From contig NC_091972.1 of the NCBI RefSeq assembly GCF_036711975.1, forward strand, positions 1,555,001 through 1,619,000: a stretch of DNA of 64,000 nt. The letters run 5' to 3'. The DNA comes from Onthophagus taurus. Lineage: Eukaryota; Arthropoda; Insecta; Coleoptera; Scarabaeidae. The position numbers and the translations under genes were made by a program. Below are positions 1-18,194 of the stretch, piece after piece. A model generated the notes under the pieces. That model was not told the DNA's origin. It saw only the letters and a program-made list of their open reading frames with translations, and did not search any database. Numbering within the stretch: the first letter of the stretch is position 1; every line of letters starts with the position of its first letter.

Positions 1-361
1 CCGCCGATTAATTATTACAATTAAGCTCTTTCTATTACAGAATACAATTAACAGTTGGGAGATACTACTTCATACCTCTCTATAGTCTTAATCTTTATAG
101 ATAAAATTAATCTATTTCGTACCAATAAAATTTGTTTTGTTATAATAGTTTATTGCAAATGGAAAAATAATTTTAATTTGCATTAATATTTGAACTAACA
201 CTAGCACTACCACTACAACTAAGTTGTTGCATATTTCACCCAAATTGTTGTATATGTTTCTAGTTCTAGGTCTAGTGATAATTTAATAAAAATATACAAC
301 AGCTGAATAACATGTAAAGCTAGAATTAACAGTATCATTAAAACTAACACTAGACTTAGAA

Positions 362-1810
362 CAGGGTGTATAAAAGAGAGGTGGTGTATCGACTGGCGTG
401 GCGTATGTGTTCTATATGGCTCGACCGGCAACGCATAAGTGGCATAGAATAGTGGGGGTAAAAGGCCTAGTCGGCAAGCGGACACGCTACGACAAGTTGT
501 TTTTTTTCGACTGTTGTACCGCATAATTAAATATTTTATAAATAAAAATGGTTAATAAATGTTGTGTACCAAATTGTACTTCTGGACATAGTTTCTGCGT
601 TGTAAATTTAGCCTCTTTATGTGTAAAAATACACACTTGCTGCCTCAATGGGCTAAAGCTATACCACGTTCTGACAAAAAATTCGGTATAAACGATCATG
701 TCATGTCGTGTAATAAATGGACAAATAAATAAAAGCCAATTTTTAACTAAATCTACGGCAGAAGGTTTACGTGTTTCATTACACTCCACACTAGATCTAA
801 CAAGATACTTGTTAGAAAAATGTGATTTTAAATATGTATTGACTGCAAAAATGAATCATGATCCATTAGAGGTAGGTGTTAATCCAATACAACTTTAATT
901 TTCACATAAAACGTTTATAGCGATTTTTTGGAAACATACGCCAAGCTGGAGGATGTAATGACCACCCTACCTTAGCAACATTTTTACAACTTTACAGAAT
1001 GTTGTCAGTGTATAAATTAGTTAAACCACCTAAATTTGGAAATTGTTCAATAGAATATGAAAACCAGCCTGACAAGCCAGATACGATTAAATTTGAATTT
1101 AGAGAATACACGGAAATATTTTCTAAAACCACCAATATATCCGAAAGAAGAAAACACATCTAAAAAATAAATTAGGCGGCCTCGTAGAAACATCTTCTTG
1201 GAATATTTCTGATATTCCCGTTGGTGATTTCGCTAACAGCGATATTTTGGATTGCGTCATTTATCATATGACTGAATTTATTTGTTTTAAGTTATTAAAA
1301 CGAAGGAAGCAACATTAACTAATATAAAGGGGTTTTCTAACACATCCAAATATCCGCATGTTTCATTTAATAAATGAAATCGAGAATTTTTTTACATATT
1401 ATATAAATAAAAAATCATGTAGTATTAACGCCGACATAGTAGACGATATGATCACAAACTACAATTTTTCTTTTCCTTGTACCGATCATAAATATGAAAT
1501 TATTAGTTTTGCAATACATTATTATATTCTCCATAGAATGAAACAATTTGTGATACAAGAAGACGCTCAAAATACGAAACCTTTAGCTAATAAAAAAAAG
1601 GAATCGAAATTGCTAAAAATATAAATAGTTTACTAAATTGACATTCATTAGATTTTATTTTGTTTCACCTATTTATATATTTTATTACCCTTGTTAAAAA
1701 ATAAAAATTGGTTGAATAAATTAGTGGTATTTTATTCGAACCAAACCTCTACTAGGCCTTTTACCCCCACCACTAACAGTCGTTTATCCACCTCTCCTTT
1801 ATACACCGTG
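362..1810 (+). mobile_element. P-element-like DNA transposon, 1449 bp, internally deleted
   Basis: The element begins with CAGGGTGTATAAA and ends with an imperfect 34-bp inverted copy (362-395 against 1777-1810, about 28 of 34 matching). A perfect 20-bp subterminal inverted repeat, GTGGGGGTAAAAGGCCTAGT, lies at 452-471 and 1751-1770. The flanks are an exact 8-bp duplication, ACTTAGAA (354-361 and 1811-1818). Ends in CA, about 30-bp TIRs, internal inverted repeats and 8-bp duplications are the known signature of the P superfamily. The inside encodes broken THAP/P transposase, so the copy is non-autonomous. Confidence 0.85.
548..1624 (+). pseudogene. P-element/THAP9-like transposase remnant
   Basis: The reading starts at an ATG at 548 with a THAP-type zinc-finger start, MVNKCCVPNCTSG. 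After a frame change it continues as PQWAKAIPRSDKKFG, the conserved W/P part of a THAP domain. The middle of the protein is missing. From 730 it resumes with AEGLRVSLHSTLDLT and FKYVLTAKMNHDPLE, then in another frame RFFGNIRQAGGCNDHP, which is the C-terminal catalytic part of P/THAP9 transposases. The open stretch 1358-1624 (88 aa) matches the family's far C-terminus (FPCTDHKYEIISF). Several stops and frame changes make it inactive. Family assignment rests on recognised motifs. Confidence 0.8.
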
Positions 1811-2235
1811 ACTTAGAACTAGAAATATTCGAATTTAATCGTCCAAAAAAACGCATGACTAAACCCGAATATTTCTAGGTTTAGTATTAATTCTAGTTTT
1901 AATTGTTATTCAGCGTTAAATTATGGTATATTTTCATTGAACGAAAAGTAAAACTAGCACTACACCTAGAACCAGAACCATGCGTCGCTTAAGACGGCTA
2001 AACCTGAATGTTTCTAGTTCTAGGTCTTGTGTTAGTTTTAGTGACAGCGCTAGGTAGCACTGTGTTGTATATTTTTATTGAACGAAAAGTAGAACTAGAA
2101 ACATTGCGTACGAATCACGTTGCGCAACTAATTTTACACAATTTTCGCAAAATAGCGATTGTTGCGCAATTTGTTTACAGGTGTATGATGGGGCCTATTA
2201 GTTCTAGTGATAATGCTAATATTAGTTCAAATCAA

Positions 2236-2874
2236 CACTGGTAAAAGCCTTCGTACTTATAATTTAAATTTATAAACAAATACTTAGTTTTAAAATTTTG
2301 AGTTAATTTTAAAGAGACGTTTAATTTATTATAAATGAAATAATTAATTTGAAGAAGATTATAGAGGGTTGAATAATTCTAAATCGACTAAATTTGGGAA
2401 TACTTTTCATTTAATTAAATAAACATTCCCAAAAAAAAACACATTGTGAAGAATACGGAAATAACACAAAAACAATTTTTAAAGTAGTTATAGAGGTTAA
2501 ATAGAAGACTCACGCCCTCGTAAACATAATCATTTTTTTTTTGTACACTCATTTCTTTCATTTAAACATTTATTTTTGATCTTAATCCATATAAAATCCT
2601 CCAATAATTACGAAATAAATCAATACATACCTCAAAGCATAAAAGCGTACCTTCTTGTAACTTGTTAAAGCTCTTTAAAAACCCTATTTTATCCAATTCC
2701 CAACCTTCCAATATTTTTTTCTTGAATTTCTTTTTTCTTAGTTTCAGTCCAAACATCTCAGTACATCCAATCACACTTTTTTTCCTTATAAATATTTTTT
2801 TTGTATTTTCTTAACTTTCTTTACGGTTGCCAGTACCTGTTCGCTAGTATAAGGTAAGTGGCGGAGAGCCGTTG
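2236..2874. other. AT-rich intergenic stretch downstream of PHAF1
   Basis: I see only AT-rich sequence with homopolymers and no credible coding region. The small minus-strand open frame at 2562-2774 is low-complexity lysine/leucine sequence. This stretch should hold the PHAF1 3' UTR and polyadenylation site, since PHAF1 ends at 2875 on the minus strand. Confidence 0.5.
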
Positions 2875-9790
<6,916 letters not shown>

Positions 9791-10319
9791 TATTAATCGC
9801 ACGTCTTCCAAGTGTCGATTGAAACTTTCGTTGAGGAGAATCACTTTACCTTTTACAACGAAAAAAACAATTTATTTCGACACCCTGTTCTTTGTCTAAA
9901 TTCAGTCAGACGCCATCTTAAAAACTCGAACTGTCACTTCAAAAACAGCTGATTGGGTTTGATATACAATTTTAGCTCTTACTACGTTCGATTTTCGGTC
10001 GAAAATTCTATGAAGAGGGGTTCACAAGTCAAAACAAAGACGCATTTTATCGTTTTGAAACGGCGGAGGAACGAGTTTATTGTTAATCTACTTGATTATT
10101 TTTTTACTATGGTATTAATTTAAACGGAAAGTGATTCTATTTGCCTTTTGTTAGTGTTTATTTTTTTTGTCGGTGTCGTCACGCAAAACTCGTGTTAGAG
10201 ATTTATTATTAATTAGTAATTGTTTAAAAATAGAAAAATTATACATTTCATTGATTTTGTACACGTTAAAAAATATTAAATAACTTAAAAAATGTATAAG
10301 CATTTTTATTTTTTTAATT
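9791..10319. promoter_or_regulatory. Presumed PHAF1 5' UTR and promoter region
   Basis: The PHAF1 start codon is at 9788-9790 on the minus strand, so this stretch lies immediately upstream. It is less AT-rich around 9890-10080 than its surroundings, as is common at insect gene starts. I see no TATA box at a convincing distance and no open frame. Function is inferred from position only. Confidence 0.4.
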
Positions 10320-10545
10320 TTTATATCTATTATTGAACTAAAACTAAAATTAACACTTGCATTGTCATTAAAACTAACACTAGACCTAGATCGAGAAAGT
10401 TTTGGGTTTAGCTAAACCTAAATGTTTCTAGTTGTAGGTTAATAGGCCCCATACACCTGCAAACAAATTGCGTAACAAGCGCTGTTTTGTGAAAATTGTG
10501 TAGTGTATGGTGTTGGTTAATGCGTTACGCACAGTGTTGTTAAAT
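10320..10545. repeat. CTAG-family repeat copy
   Basis: Contains AACACTAGACCTAGATCGAG, a TTTAGCTAAACC palindrome core and CTAGTTGTAGGT. It is followed by a segment related in reverse to 2110-2200 (GGCCCCATACACCTGCAAAC). No coding capacity. Confidence 0.65.
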
Positions 10546-10638
10546 ACCCGGGTATTTATTTTCGAAAATTCCCTGGATATATACCCGGAGGTATTTACCC
10601 AAGATGGGTATTTAGAGGTATTTATAAAATTTAATTTA

Positions 10639-11240
10639 AATTGAGTTGATGGCAGTTTTGCAAGTACTTCAAAAATGCAGAGTCGATTATCAATACACCA
10701 AACTTATTTATAACAGCTGCAAGAATTGGGCGTGGGGTAAGACAAACCGATACAATGTCCCCAAATTGTTCATCGCAGTCCTGAAGAATGCATTTAAACA
10801 ACTGGATTGGATCCAAAAAGGCATAAACATTAATGACAAATACCTAAGTCATTAATGTTTTCGGATAGCCTTGGAGAGATGCAACTGTAGCTGAACGACT
10901 TACAGGAGGGGTCTGCAAGAGTCGAGCTAAGTATCAACGTGGAGAAATCAAAATTTATGATAAATCTTATTCCCAGCTCTAACATCAAAATTAGAAAAGA
11001 AGACCTACGAAGGAGAGCTGGCGTAAATTATGTGGTCAACATTGTGGCAAAGCTCAAGTGGAACTGGGCGGGTCATGTTGCGCGAATGAAGAATAAGCAG
11101 TGGACAAAACGGTTGCTTGAACGGATAGACGAAGTAGAGAAAGACCCAGAGAAAGATTCAGACAACACAGAATAGAAACGAAGAAAACAGAATAGGGGAA
11201 GCCTATGTCCAACAATGGACGCAGAGGGCTGCTTGATGAT
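10639..11240 (+). pseudogene. RTE-like LINE reverse transcriptase C-terminal remnant
   Basis: The first part reads AVLQVLQKCRVDYQYTKLI, then PKLFIAVLKNAFKQLDW and GININDKYLSH, matching the fingers/palm border of RTE-type reverse transcriptases. The catalytic YADD region is lost in a frameshift. The open frame 10939-11175 has the typical tail KLKWNWAGHVARM, and a last piece reads GEAYVQQWTQRAA near 11200-11235. Truncated at its 5' end and full of shifts. An adjoining segment (10530-10640) with GGGTATTT repeats may be part of another element. Confidence 0.75.
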
Positions 11241-11334
11241 GATAAAATTTAAAAAGAGTACAAAGTGCACTAAAAAAATAAACAAGTTTATCATAATATC
11301 TTGATCTAATCTAAATCACAACAGATTCGTGAGA

Positions 11335-11700
11335 GACGTGCGACTAAACCCGAATGTTTCTAGTCCTAGGTCTAGTGTTAGTTCTAGTTTTAGTTGTTAT
11401 TTAGCGTTAGATTGTGGTATATTTTTATTGAACGAAAAGTAGAACTAACACTGGACCTAAACCAGAAACATTCGGAGTTAGCTGCACGTATCGCAAGACG
11501 GCTATACCCGAATGATTCCAGTTCTAAGTCTTGTGTTAGCTCTAGCGATAGTGCAAAACTAAAACTAACACTAGACCTAGAACCTACAACCAGAAACATT
11601 CGAGTTTAGCTGTGCGTCTTCAGATGTTAGTTTTAGTGCTAGTGTTAGTCTAGTATAATTTATTATTCAGCACTAGATTGTTGTATATTTTTATTGAGCT
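11335..11700. repeat. CTAG-family repeat block
   Basis: Several alternating sense and inverted units of CTAGTTCTAGGTCTAGTG and its complement, separated by AACCCGAATG-type cores and by TTGTATATTTTTATTGAACG linkers that also occur near 1930 and 2070. Open frames on both strands here are by-products of the repeat. Confidence 0.7.
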
Positions 11701-11754
11701 ACGGCGGACATTGCGCTCCCCGTGTTAATCCGTTATATCGAAGTTTTACTGTAG

Positions 11755-11835
11755 TGTCAAATTATATTGACTTGTTGCATTTTATGTGGGACAAAGTAGT
11801 AGGTACGCCCTAGTTTCTATGGAAATATATTTTAG
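11755..11835. repeat. Repeat shared with 61860-61925
   Basis: The run TTGCATTTTATGTGGGACAA followed by GTACGCCCT and TTTCTATG recurs almost unchanged at 61865-61925, and its start recurs inverted at 61640-61675. At both sites it borders CTAG-family repeats, so it may be part of the same composite repeat. Confidence 0.6.
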
Positions 11836-12307
11836 TACATTGCATCTTAAGTGAAATTCACTGTATAAGTGGTGTTACCATGACCAATAATTCACCAAAA
11901 GTTGTGGGATCCATTCGTAAATAATTTTTATAATGTACTGGTGAACTCAAGTTAAGTTCTTTGAGAAGATTTTTGATAGATAGCGCTAGTTAGCATAAGA
12001 TCAGGGCCGGCGCGAGGCTTTTTTACGCCCTAGGCCAAACTGTCCTATCACGCCCTTTGATTTGTACAATATACAGCACAGAATACAGAATCATTTTCTA
12101 TGTAGTCCAATTTAATGAACAAATAGCATAAATGAATAGGTAAAATATGAATAGGAAAAGAAATTTAAAAACTCTTTATAAAGAATAACATTGTCTAATA
12201 TTTTATTAATTCTAAAACATAATCGTATCGTTACTTCCAACAATATTAACATTTACGTCATAATATTGTAGATGCCGCACATTTCCCTTTGAAGGCAGGC
12301 CACAATA

Positions 12308-13645
12308 TTAAAATGCTACTTTGCGTGCTTTCTCTTGTGCAAATAATGAAATTAATTCACAGAGGTCCAGATTGTAAGCCAGTTCTTGCTCTATTGATAT
12401 TGTCGCTAATCCAACTAATCTTTCTTCAGTCATCGTTGAGCGCAAGTACGTTTTAATTAATTTCAATCTAGAAAAACTGCGCTCTCCACTTGCTACAGAA
12501 ACAGGGAGAGTTAATAAAATCCTTAACGCGACGTAAATATTAGGAACGCTATTCTGGAGATCATGCCTTAAAATGAAAAGAATAACTTCAGATGGGCCCA
12601 TTACTTTTGGAAGTCTTCGAGACACACTTTGAAGTTCCCAGCATAAGTCTTCTCCATCAATGTCTTTACAGGAATTATGCGTTAAGGCACTTTCAAACTT
12701 TTTGCATTGCATAAGAATATCTTCGTTTTTATCCTTTAAGTTAAAAATATCGTAAAGAAACCCAAATAAAGCACAATACTCTTGCATTTGATTAAATCTT
12801 TCCTGTATTGCATTTACTGCATTATCTATAATCATATTATAGAATGATATTTTATAGTTTTGTTTGGGATCTTGTATTGATACACCTTCGGCTTCATAAT
12901 CAAACTGTTTTTTAATTTTCCTTCACCTACTAGGTGCATTAGGAAAATTTGCATCAATATCGAGTTCGTTTGCCAGAAGTGATAAATTCTTTTCGAAGTT
13001 TTCATCTGATCGACAACTTACAAGATAATTCTTTGTAACTTCCAGCTGTTTCGTACATATAAATATGTCTGCATTCTTATTTTGCAGTAATTTGCTTGTA
13101 ATGTTGATTTCGAAAAGAATATTGTACCACGTAATAAGTGACACTAGAAATTTAAATGTACTTATACCATCTGCAATTCCTTTTGCTTCCACGCGCATGA
13201 TGTTTCCACTGTAACCTGCTGGGTTTGGGTCATTATAAATATCCATAAGAGCGTCATATATTTTCGAAATTTGAAATCGCAGCGGCTTCAACGCATCGAT
13301 ACGGCTTTCCCAACGTGTATCACTCAGGGGTTTGATAGTTAAATTTGCTGCATGTTTTTGAAGAATGTGCCAACGTTTTGTAGAACCAGCGAAAAAAGTA
13401 TAAATTTTTTGTACAATGTTAAAAAAACTTGTAGCCTCTAGGGAACAGCTCACAGCATCATTCACCACTAAATTCAAGGAATGGGCATTGCATGGAACAA
13501 AAGAATGCGCGTGGGTTTTTTTCAATGATTTTTGAAGAAAAACAAGGAGAGATCTTTTTAATTTGGCACTTTCTTTCTCTTTTTCCGCTTTCCGTTTTCG
13601 GTTTTGCGACCCAGAAGGTCGCTTAGGCTTACTAGCATCAGCCAT
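12308..13645 (-). pseudogene. hAT transposase, internally deleted, one in-frame stop
   Basis: The N-terminus MADASKPKRPSGSQNRKRK is the usual basic start of the ZMYM1/TTF-zinc-finger hAT group. It is fused after about 37 residues to the RNase-H part (FVPCNAHSLNLVVNDAV, then LSDTRWESRIDALKPL), so the zinc finger and first catalytic block are deleted. One TGA at 12923-12925 interrupts the frame; the same frame then continues without shift to the hATC domain (LLTLPVSVASGERSFSRLKL) and stops at 12308. Arginine CGA mutated to TGA would explain the stop. Non-functional here. Confidence 0.88.
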
Positions 13646-13914
13646 GACAGTTCTATTGAAAGAATACTTTGATTATTCTTGAAAAGCGAACATCACCTAT
13701 TGTAAGTGGTATTCATAGAACGCTTTTGGAGGAAGACATCGATAGGTTTTTAACAGAACGCAGAACACCGTAAACGACATTGAGAAAAATTTACAAGAAT
13801 CGATTTTTTAACTGCTTTATCTTACAGCATGTTTTTTTTTGTGGGCAAGAGGTTTAATGAGTTTTCATTGAAATAAGACAGTTATTAAAAAACAATTTTT
13901 GTGAAATTTTCTCA

Positions 13915-14904
13915 CAAGGGAAGTGTCACAACTGTGTCTCACCGATTTCGATGCAATTTGGTACAGTCATAGAATGGGCCAAAATAAGGTTCGCACATTT
14001 TTTTATACGTGCGGTAAAAGCCCCTGGGGCGAGTTATAGGGGTTGAAAGTTTGGAGAAAAAGTACGTTTTCACTTATATTTTGAAAACGAAAAGTGCTAT
14101 CAAAATTTGGTAAATTGTAACTGATATTTATTTTAAAAGAGCTTTCTTTTGATGTGTCACACATATAGCAGAGGGTTAAAAAGGGCGAACTACCCCTATT
14201 TTTTTGGAATTATTTAAAAACCACCCTATCGATTTTGGCGGCATTAAGTATACTTCTAGTGCGTTCAAAAATATTAGTTAAGGGTTTTTTCCCATTCGCC
14301 CTAGATCAACCCCAGCGAAGTTACGGGGGTTAACATGTAAGCACTTTTCGTAAGAATGATGTGATAAAATTGTCAGGTATTTTGAAAATACTTTAAACAA
14401 AACCGTAAATTAGTCGCACAATAAAATGTTTAGTGTAAAATAAGGCATAATACACCATATAGGGGTTGTTGGGGTTATCCACCCCCTTAAAAATTAATTC
14501 TATCCCGGGCGTTATTTGTCGATTACGGCGAAATTTGGTACTGTGTTTGTTTTATATTTGAAGTAAAAATTTTTGAAAATGGTTATAAGGGTTACAAATT
14601 AGGGGTAGTTTTTTGTTTATACCTCGAAGATGAAAACTGCCATCGTAACTGTGGTATTGTTTTTTAAAAATCTATCTATCGATGTTCCACGAGGTAAACT
14701 ACCCTCATTTTCTTTAAATAATAAATATAAAACTACTAGATAAATAAGATATTTTATTTATTTATGAGTTAAAAAGCAACTGACAAAAAAAATAGTTCAA
14801 TATACCAAAGAAGTTTATTCTACATTACTAATTGACGTTTTTTATGTATTATATTAATTTTCAATATTAAATTTATTTTTATTCTACATAATGTTGCCAA
14901 AAAT
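13915..14904. repeat. Left terminal inverted repeat of the Tc4/Tc5-like element
   Basis: Pairs with 16611-17600 without apparent gaps. Match breaks at 14905, after TTGCCAAAAAT. Confidence 0.9.
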
Positions 14905-15046
14905 ACACCTACCAAAAAAATTTTGGCACAATATTTGTTTTTTTAGTGCCGCTTGCTAAAGGTCATTTCTCAAAATAGTTTTTTCTAGTATAAAAGAACG
15001 TGTGCCCAGTGGGTAGATTTTAGTTTCAGAGCAACTGACAGAAGCA

Positions 15047-16636
15047 ATGGTTACAATAAACCCAATAAACGTTTTAAATTTGCTAATGACAGTTTTTACT
15101 GTTATGAATATTCCCCAGACTCCTGTAAATGAAGCAGAAGTTAGTTTAAAAGAAAATATACAGCGTATTTTAATGGAAAGTATGGAAGACTACAATATGC
15201 AAATTGAAGACGAAACTGTATTAATTTTCGATTCATCCAATGGCATCAATGACGGTCAGCAAATTATTGAAGACCAGGATACAACTGACAGGTTTGTAGA
15301 AGATACTGATGCTCATTGTCCATTGAAGGATGACATCGACTACGAGTACAAATTAGAGGCGGTAAATTACTGGACAAGTGGGAAGAAAGGTTATTTGAAA
15401 CTAGAAACCGTAAAAAACAAATACCGAAAAGTAACGTCAAAGACCCAATTGCACAGATGGTCTAAATATATTGAAGAAAGAGGGACATACAAAGAAAAAT
15501 TAGCAGAAATTACCGAATTTGTAATTAATCAAGCGAGAGCCGCCGTAGATAATAAATTGCCACTACATGATATTGATATACGCAGATGGGCTATACAAGC
15601 TAGAAATGAAAAGAATTTATCTCCTCAACTGTTCAAAGCATCTCATAGCTGGGTGCAACGTTTTAAGAAAGCAAATCGGTTAGTAAGCCGAAAAATAACA
15701 AAATTTCTATCCCAAAAACAAATTGGAAATGTTGATCGAGTAAAAACTTTAGCAAAAGATTTCGTTAAAGAGGCAAAGCTACAAATCCAAATATATGGAC
15801 CTGAAAACACCTACAATTCGGATCAGAGCGGTTTTAACTTGGAATTCCATTCGGGAAGAACATTAAGCGATTTAGGAGTTAAAACCGTAGAAAGTGTGGT
15901 CCAGTCGGTGTCATCTACAACGCACAGTTACACAATTCAACCCGTAATATCTGCTGATGGGAAACTTCTTTCTCCACTTTTTATTGTTTTAAAAGAACCC
16001 TCTGGCAGCTTTGGACCGAGGGTAGCAAATACAATGTTTAAAGCAGACAATATATACGTTTTGGCATCAAAATCTGGAAAGTTAACTTCAGAACACATGA
16101 AAAATTGGCTCCAAAATGTATATTTTCCAAATACTGGTTCTAAATCATTATTATTATTAGATTCTTGGAGTGGCCATTGTCCTGAAGTTATTAGTGAAAT
16201 AACTCCATCAGGTACTAATTTTAAACATTTATCTATACCTGCAGGGACAACAGGTCAAATACAGCCCCTAGATGTATTTGGTTTCAGAATATGGAAAAAT
16301 TTTATTAGAAGATTCTCTGATCAGATTATTCTTTACCAGTATGATGTCAATTTACATCAGAGGGATAACATATTAAAATTGCAATCGTTGACGCATAACC
16401 AGTTGGCTTCCCCTCGGTTTATAAATGTTTTTAAATACGCATGGTTTGCAAGTGGCTATATAGAGGAGAGACCAGACCATTTTGAAAATCCCGTGGAAGT
16501 TTGCTTTTCGAGTGAGAAGCCAACGTGTGATATCTGTGGGGATATAGCGGTCATAACATGTGCATGGTGTAAAAAATCCTTATGTTTAAAACATTTTTTC
16601 CACGACTTTCATTTTTGCCAACACTACGTAGAATAA
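15047..16636 (+). CDS. DDE transposase of the Tc4/Tc5-like element, 529 aa
   Basis: Uninterrupted from ATG 15047. Residues 1-95 are acidic with no recognised fold. About 97-220 look like paired CENP-B/pogo helix-turn-helix DNA-binding regions (YKLEAVNYWTSGKKGYLKLE, SHSWVQRFKKANRL). The DDE domain follows with likely catalytic aspartates D259 (YNSDQSGF), D372 (LLLLDSWSGH) and D409 (GQIQPLDVFG). The last 35 residues form a Cys/His cluster (CDICGDIAVITCAWC, CLKHFFHDFHFC) that could bind two zinc ions. The stop codon and last eight or so codons lie inside the right inverted repeat. Likely functional; I infer this from the open frame and the near-identical arms. Confidence 0.9.
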   Translation: MVTINPINVLNLLMTVFTVMNIPQTPVNEAEVSLKENIQRILMESMEDYNMQIEDETVLIFDSSNGINDGQQIIEDQDTTDRFVEDTDAHCPLKDDIDYEYKLEAVNYWTSGKKGYLKLETVKNKYRKVTSKTQLHRWSKYIEERGTYKEKLAEITEFVINQARAAVDNKLPLHDIDIRRWAIQARNEKNLSPQLFKASHSWVQRFKKANRLVSRKITKFLSQKQIGNVDRVKTLAKDFVKEAKLQIQIYGPENTYNSDQSGFNLEFHSGRTLSDLGVKTVESVVQSVSSTTHSYTIQPVISADGKLLSPLFIVLKEPSGSFGPRVANTMFKADNIYVLASKSGKLTSEHMKNWLQNVYFPNTGSKSLLLLDSWSGHCPEVISEITPSGTNFKHLSIPAGTTGQIQPLDVFGFRIWKNFIRRFSDQIILYQYDVNLHQRDNILKLQSLTHNQLASPRFINVFKYAWFASGYIEERPDHFENPVEVCFSSEKPTCDICGDIAVITCAWCKKSLCLKHFFHDFHFCQHYVE

Positions 16637-17600
16637 AAATAAATTTAATATTGAAAATTAATATAATACATAAAAAACGTCAATTAGTAATGTAGAATAA
16701 ACTTCTTTGGTATATTGAACTATTTTTTTTGTCAGTTACTTTTTAACTCATAAATAAATAAAATATCTTATTTATCTAGTAGTTTTATATTTATTATTTA
16801 AAGAAAATGAGGGTAGTTTACCTCGTGGAACATCGATAGATAGATTTTTAAAAAACAATACCACAGTTACGATGGCAGTTTTCATCTTCGAGGTATAAAC
16901 AAAAAACTACCCCTAATTTGTAACCCTTATAACCATTTTCAAAAATTTTTACTTCAAATATAAAACAAACACAGTACCAAATTTCGCCGTAATCGACAAA
17001 TAACGCCCGGGATAGAATTAATTTTTAAGGGGGTGGATAACCCCAACAACCCCTATATGGTGTATTATGCCTTATTTTACACTAAACATTTTATTGTGCG
17101 ACTAATTTACGGTTTTGTTTAAAGTATTTTCAAAATACCTGACAATTTTATCACATCATTCTTACGAAAAGTGCTTACATGTTAACCCCCGTAACTTCGC
17201 TGGGGTTGATCTAGGGCGAATGGGAAAAAACCCTTAACTAATATTTTTGAACGCACTAGAAGTATACTTAATGCCGCCAAAATCGATAGGGTGGTTTTTA
17301 AATAATTCCAAAAAAATAGGGGTAGTTCGCCCTTTTTAACCCTCTGCTATATGTGTGACACATCAAAAGAAAGCTCTTTTAAAATGAATATCAGTTACAA
17401 TTTACCAAATTTTGATAGCACTTTTCGTTTTCAAAATATAAGTGAAAACGTACTTTTTCTCCAAACTTTCAACCCCTATAACTCGCCCCAGGGGCTTTTA
17501 CCGCACGTATAAAAAAATGTGCGAACCTTATTTTGGCCCATTCTATGACTGTACCAAATTGCATCGAAATCGGTGAGACACAGTTGTGACACTTCCCTTG
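16611..17600. repeat. Right terminal inverted repeat of the Tc4/Tc5-like element
   Basis: Inverse copy of 13915-14904; its inner edge overlaps the 3' end of the transposase gene. Confidence 0.9.
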
Positions 17601-18194
17601 TCAGTGTTGTTTACGATGTTCTGATGTTTTAAAAATCCGTCGATATTTTAACTAATTTTAACGTCATAATATTTTCACACTTACCAAATGTTTTAAATCA
17701 CAACACAATAATAAAGGTTTTTTGGAAAAATGCGATCCGACTACACGCTAAACTACTGCTAAATTTTATAGGTTAGCTATTTAATTCTAGTGACATTTCT
17801 TGCGTTGACGGTGGTACGTATTACACTGGTATTCCGGGGTTCCCGTGAAAGCAATAGGAAGTAAGGTTATATTTATGTCTACTTCCTTTAGAGACATTAG
17901 AGACCATTAGAGAATGTAAAAAAGATCAGGCAATACACTAATTGAAAACCACGTTAAAATTAAAAATATTATACATAGTCCTTATAGTCCGGTCGAGTAT
18001 GTAATACGTACAATTGTTAAAGGTTGCCTAATACAGTGGTCGCTTTTGTTAAAAATTTGGCCCAATTAAGATTAATTTAAGAAAGTGCAAAACTTTTAGC
18101 TTTTTTTCTCGTGCGCCAAAATTTTGCGCCCCCCCAAACTCGCGCGCCCTAGGCAACCGCCTAAATTTCGCTTATGTCGCGCCGGCCCTGCATA

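Larger units (their letters stand above)
185..2235. repeat. CTAG-rich palindromic repeat cluster split by a P-like insertion
   Basis: Both flanks of the 362-1810 insertion are made of the same motif, runs of CTAGTTCTAGGTCTAGTG and its reverse complement, with a core related to CGGGTTTAGCC. Closing the insertion joins a half ending in acttagaa to a half starting with acttagaactagaaat, so this was one repeat block. The part after 2100 also carries a segment (TTGCGCAATTTGTTTACAGG) that returns in reverse orientation near 10450. The same family occurs at 10320-10545, 11335-11700, 18195-18602, 61740-61870 and 62670-63425. No coding potential is evident. Confidence 0.7.
13915..17600 (+). mobile_element. 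Tc4/Tc5-like (pogo-group) transposon with about 990-bp TIRs
   Basis: The element starts CAAGGGAAGTGTCACAAC and ends in its inverse. The inverted repeats run 13915-14904 and 16611-17600, equal in length, and differ only at scattered bases where I compared them. Flanks are TCA on both sides (13912-13914, 17601-17603) within a CTCAG target. C. elegans Tc4 and Tc5 are known for long inverted repeats, a CTNAG target and TNA duplication. The single open frame between the arms is intact. It is nested in the hAT 12002-18190. The near-identical arms suggest a recent insertion or gene conversion between arms. Confidence 0.92.
12002..18190 (-). mobile_element. hAT transposon (ZMYM1-like group), 6189 bp including a nested element
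   Basis: The left end CAGGGCCGGCGCGA (from 12002) is mirrored at the right end (to 18190). A second shared patch, CGCCCTAGGC, lies close to each end. The flanks are an exact 8-bp duplication, CATAAGAT (11994-12001 and 18191-18198). The minus-strand transposase is at 12308-13645. The Tc4/Tc5-like element 13915-17600 sits in its 5' leader. Without it and the 3-bp duplication the hAT is about 2.5 kb, and the transposase is internally deleted. The element landed next to a CTAG-family repeat block. Confidence 0.92.
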
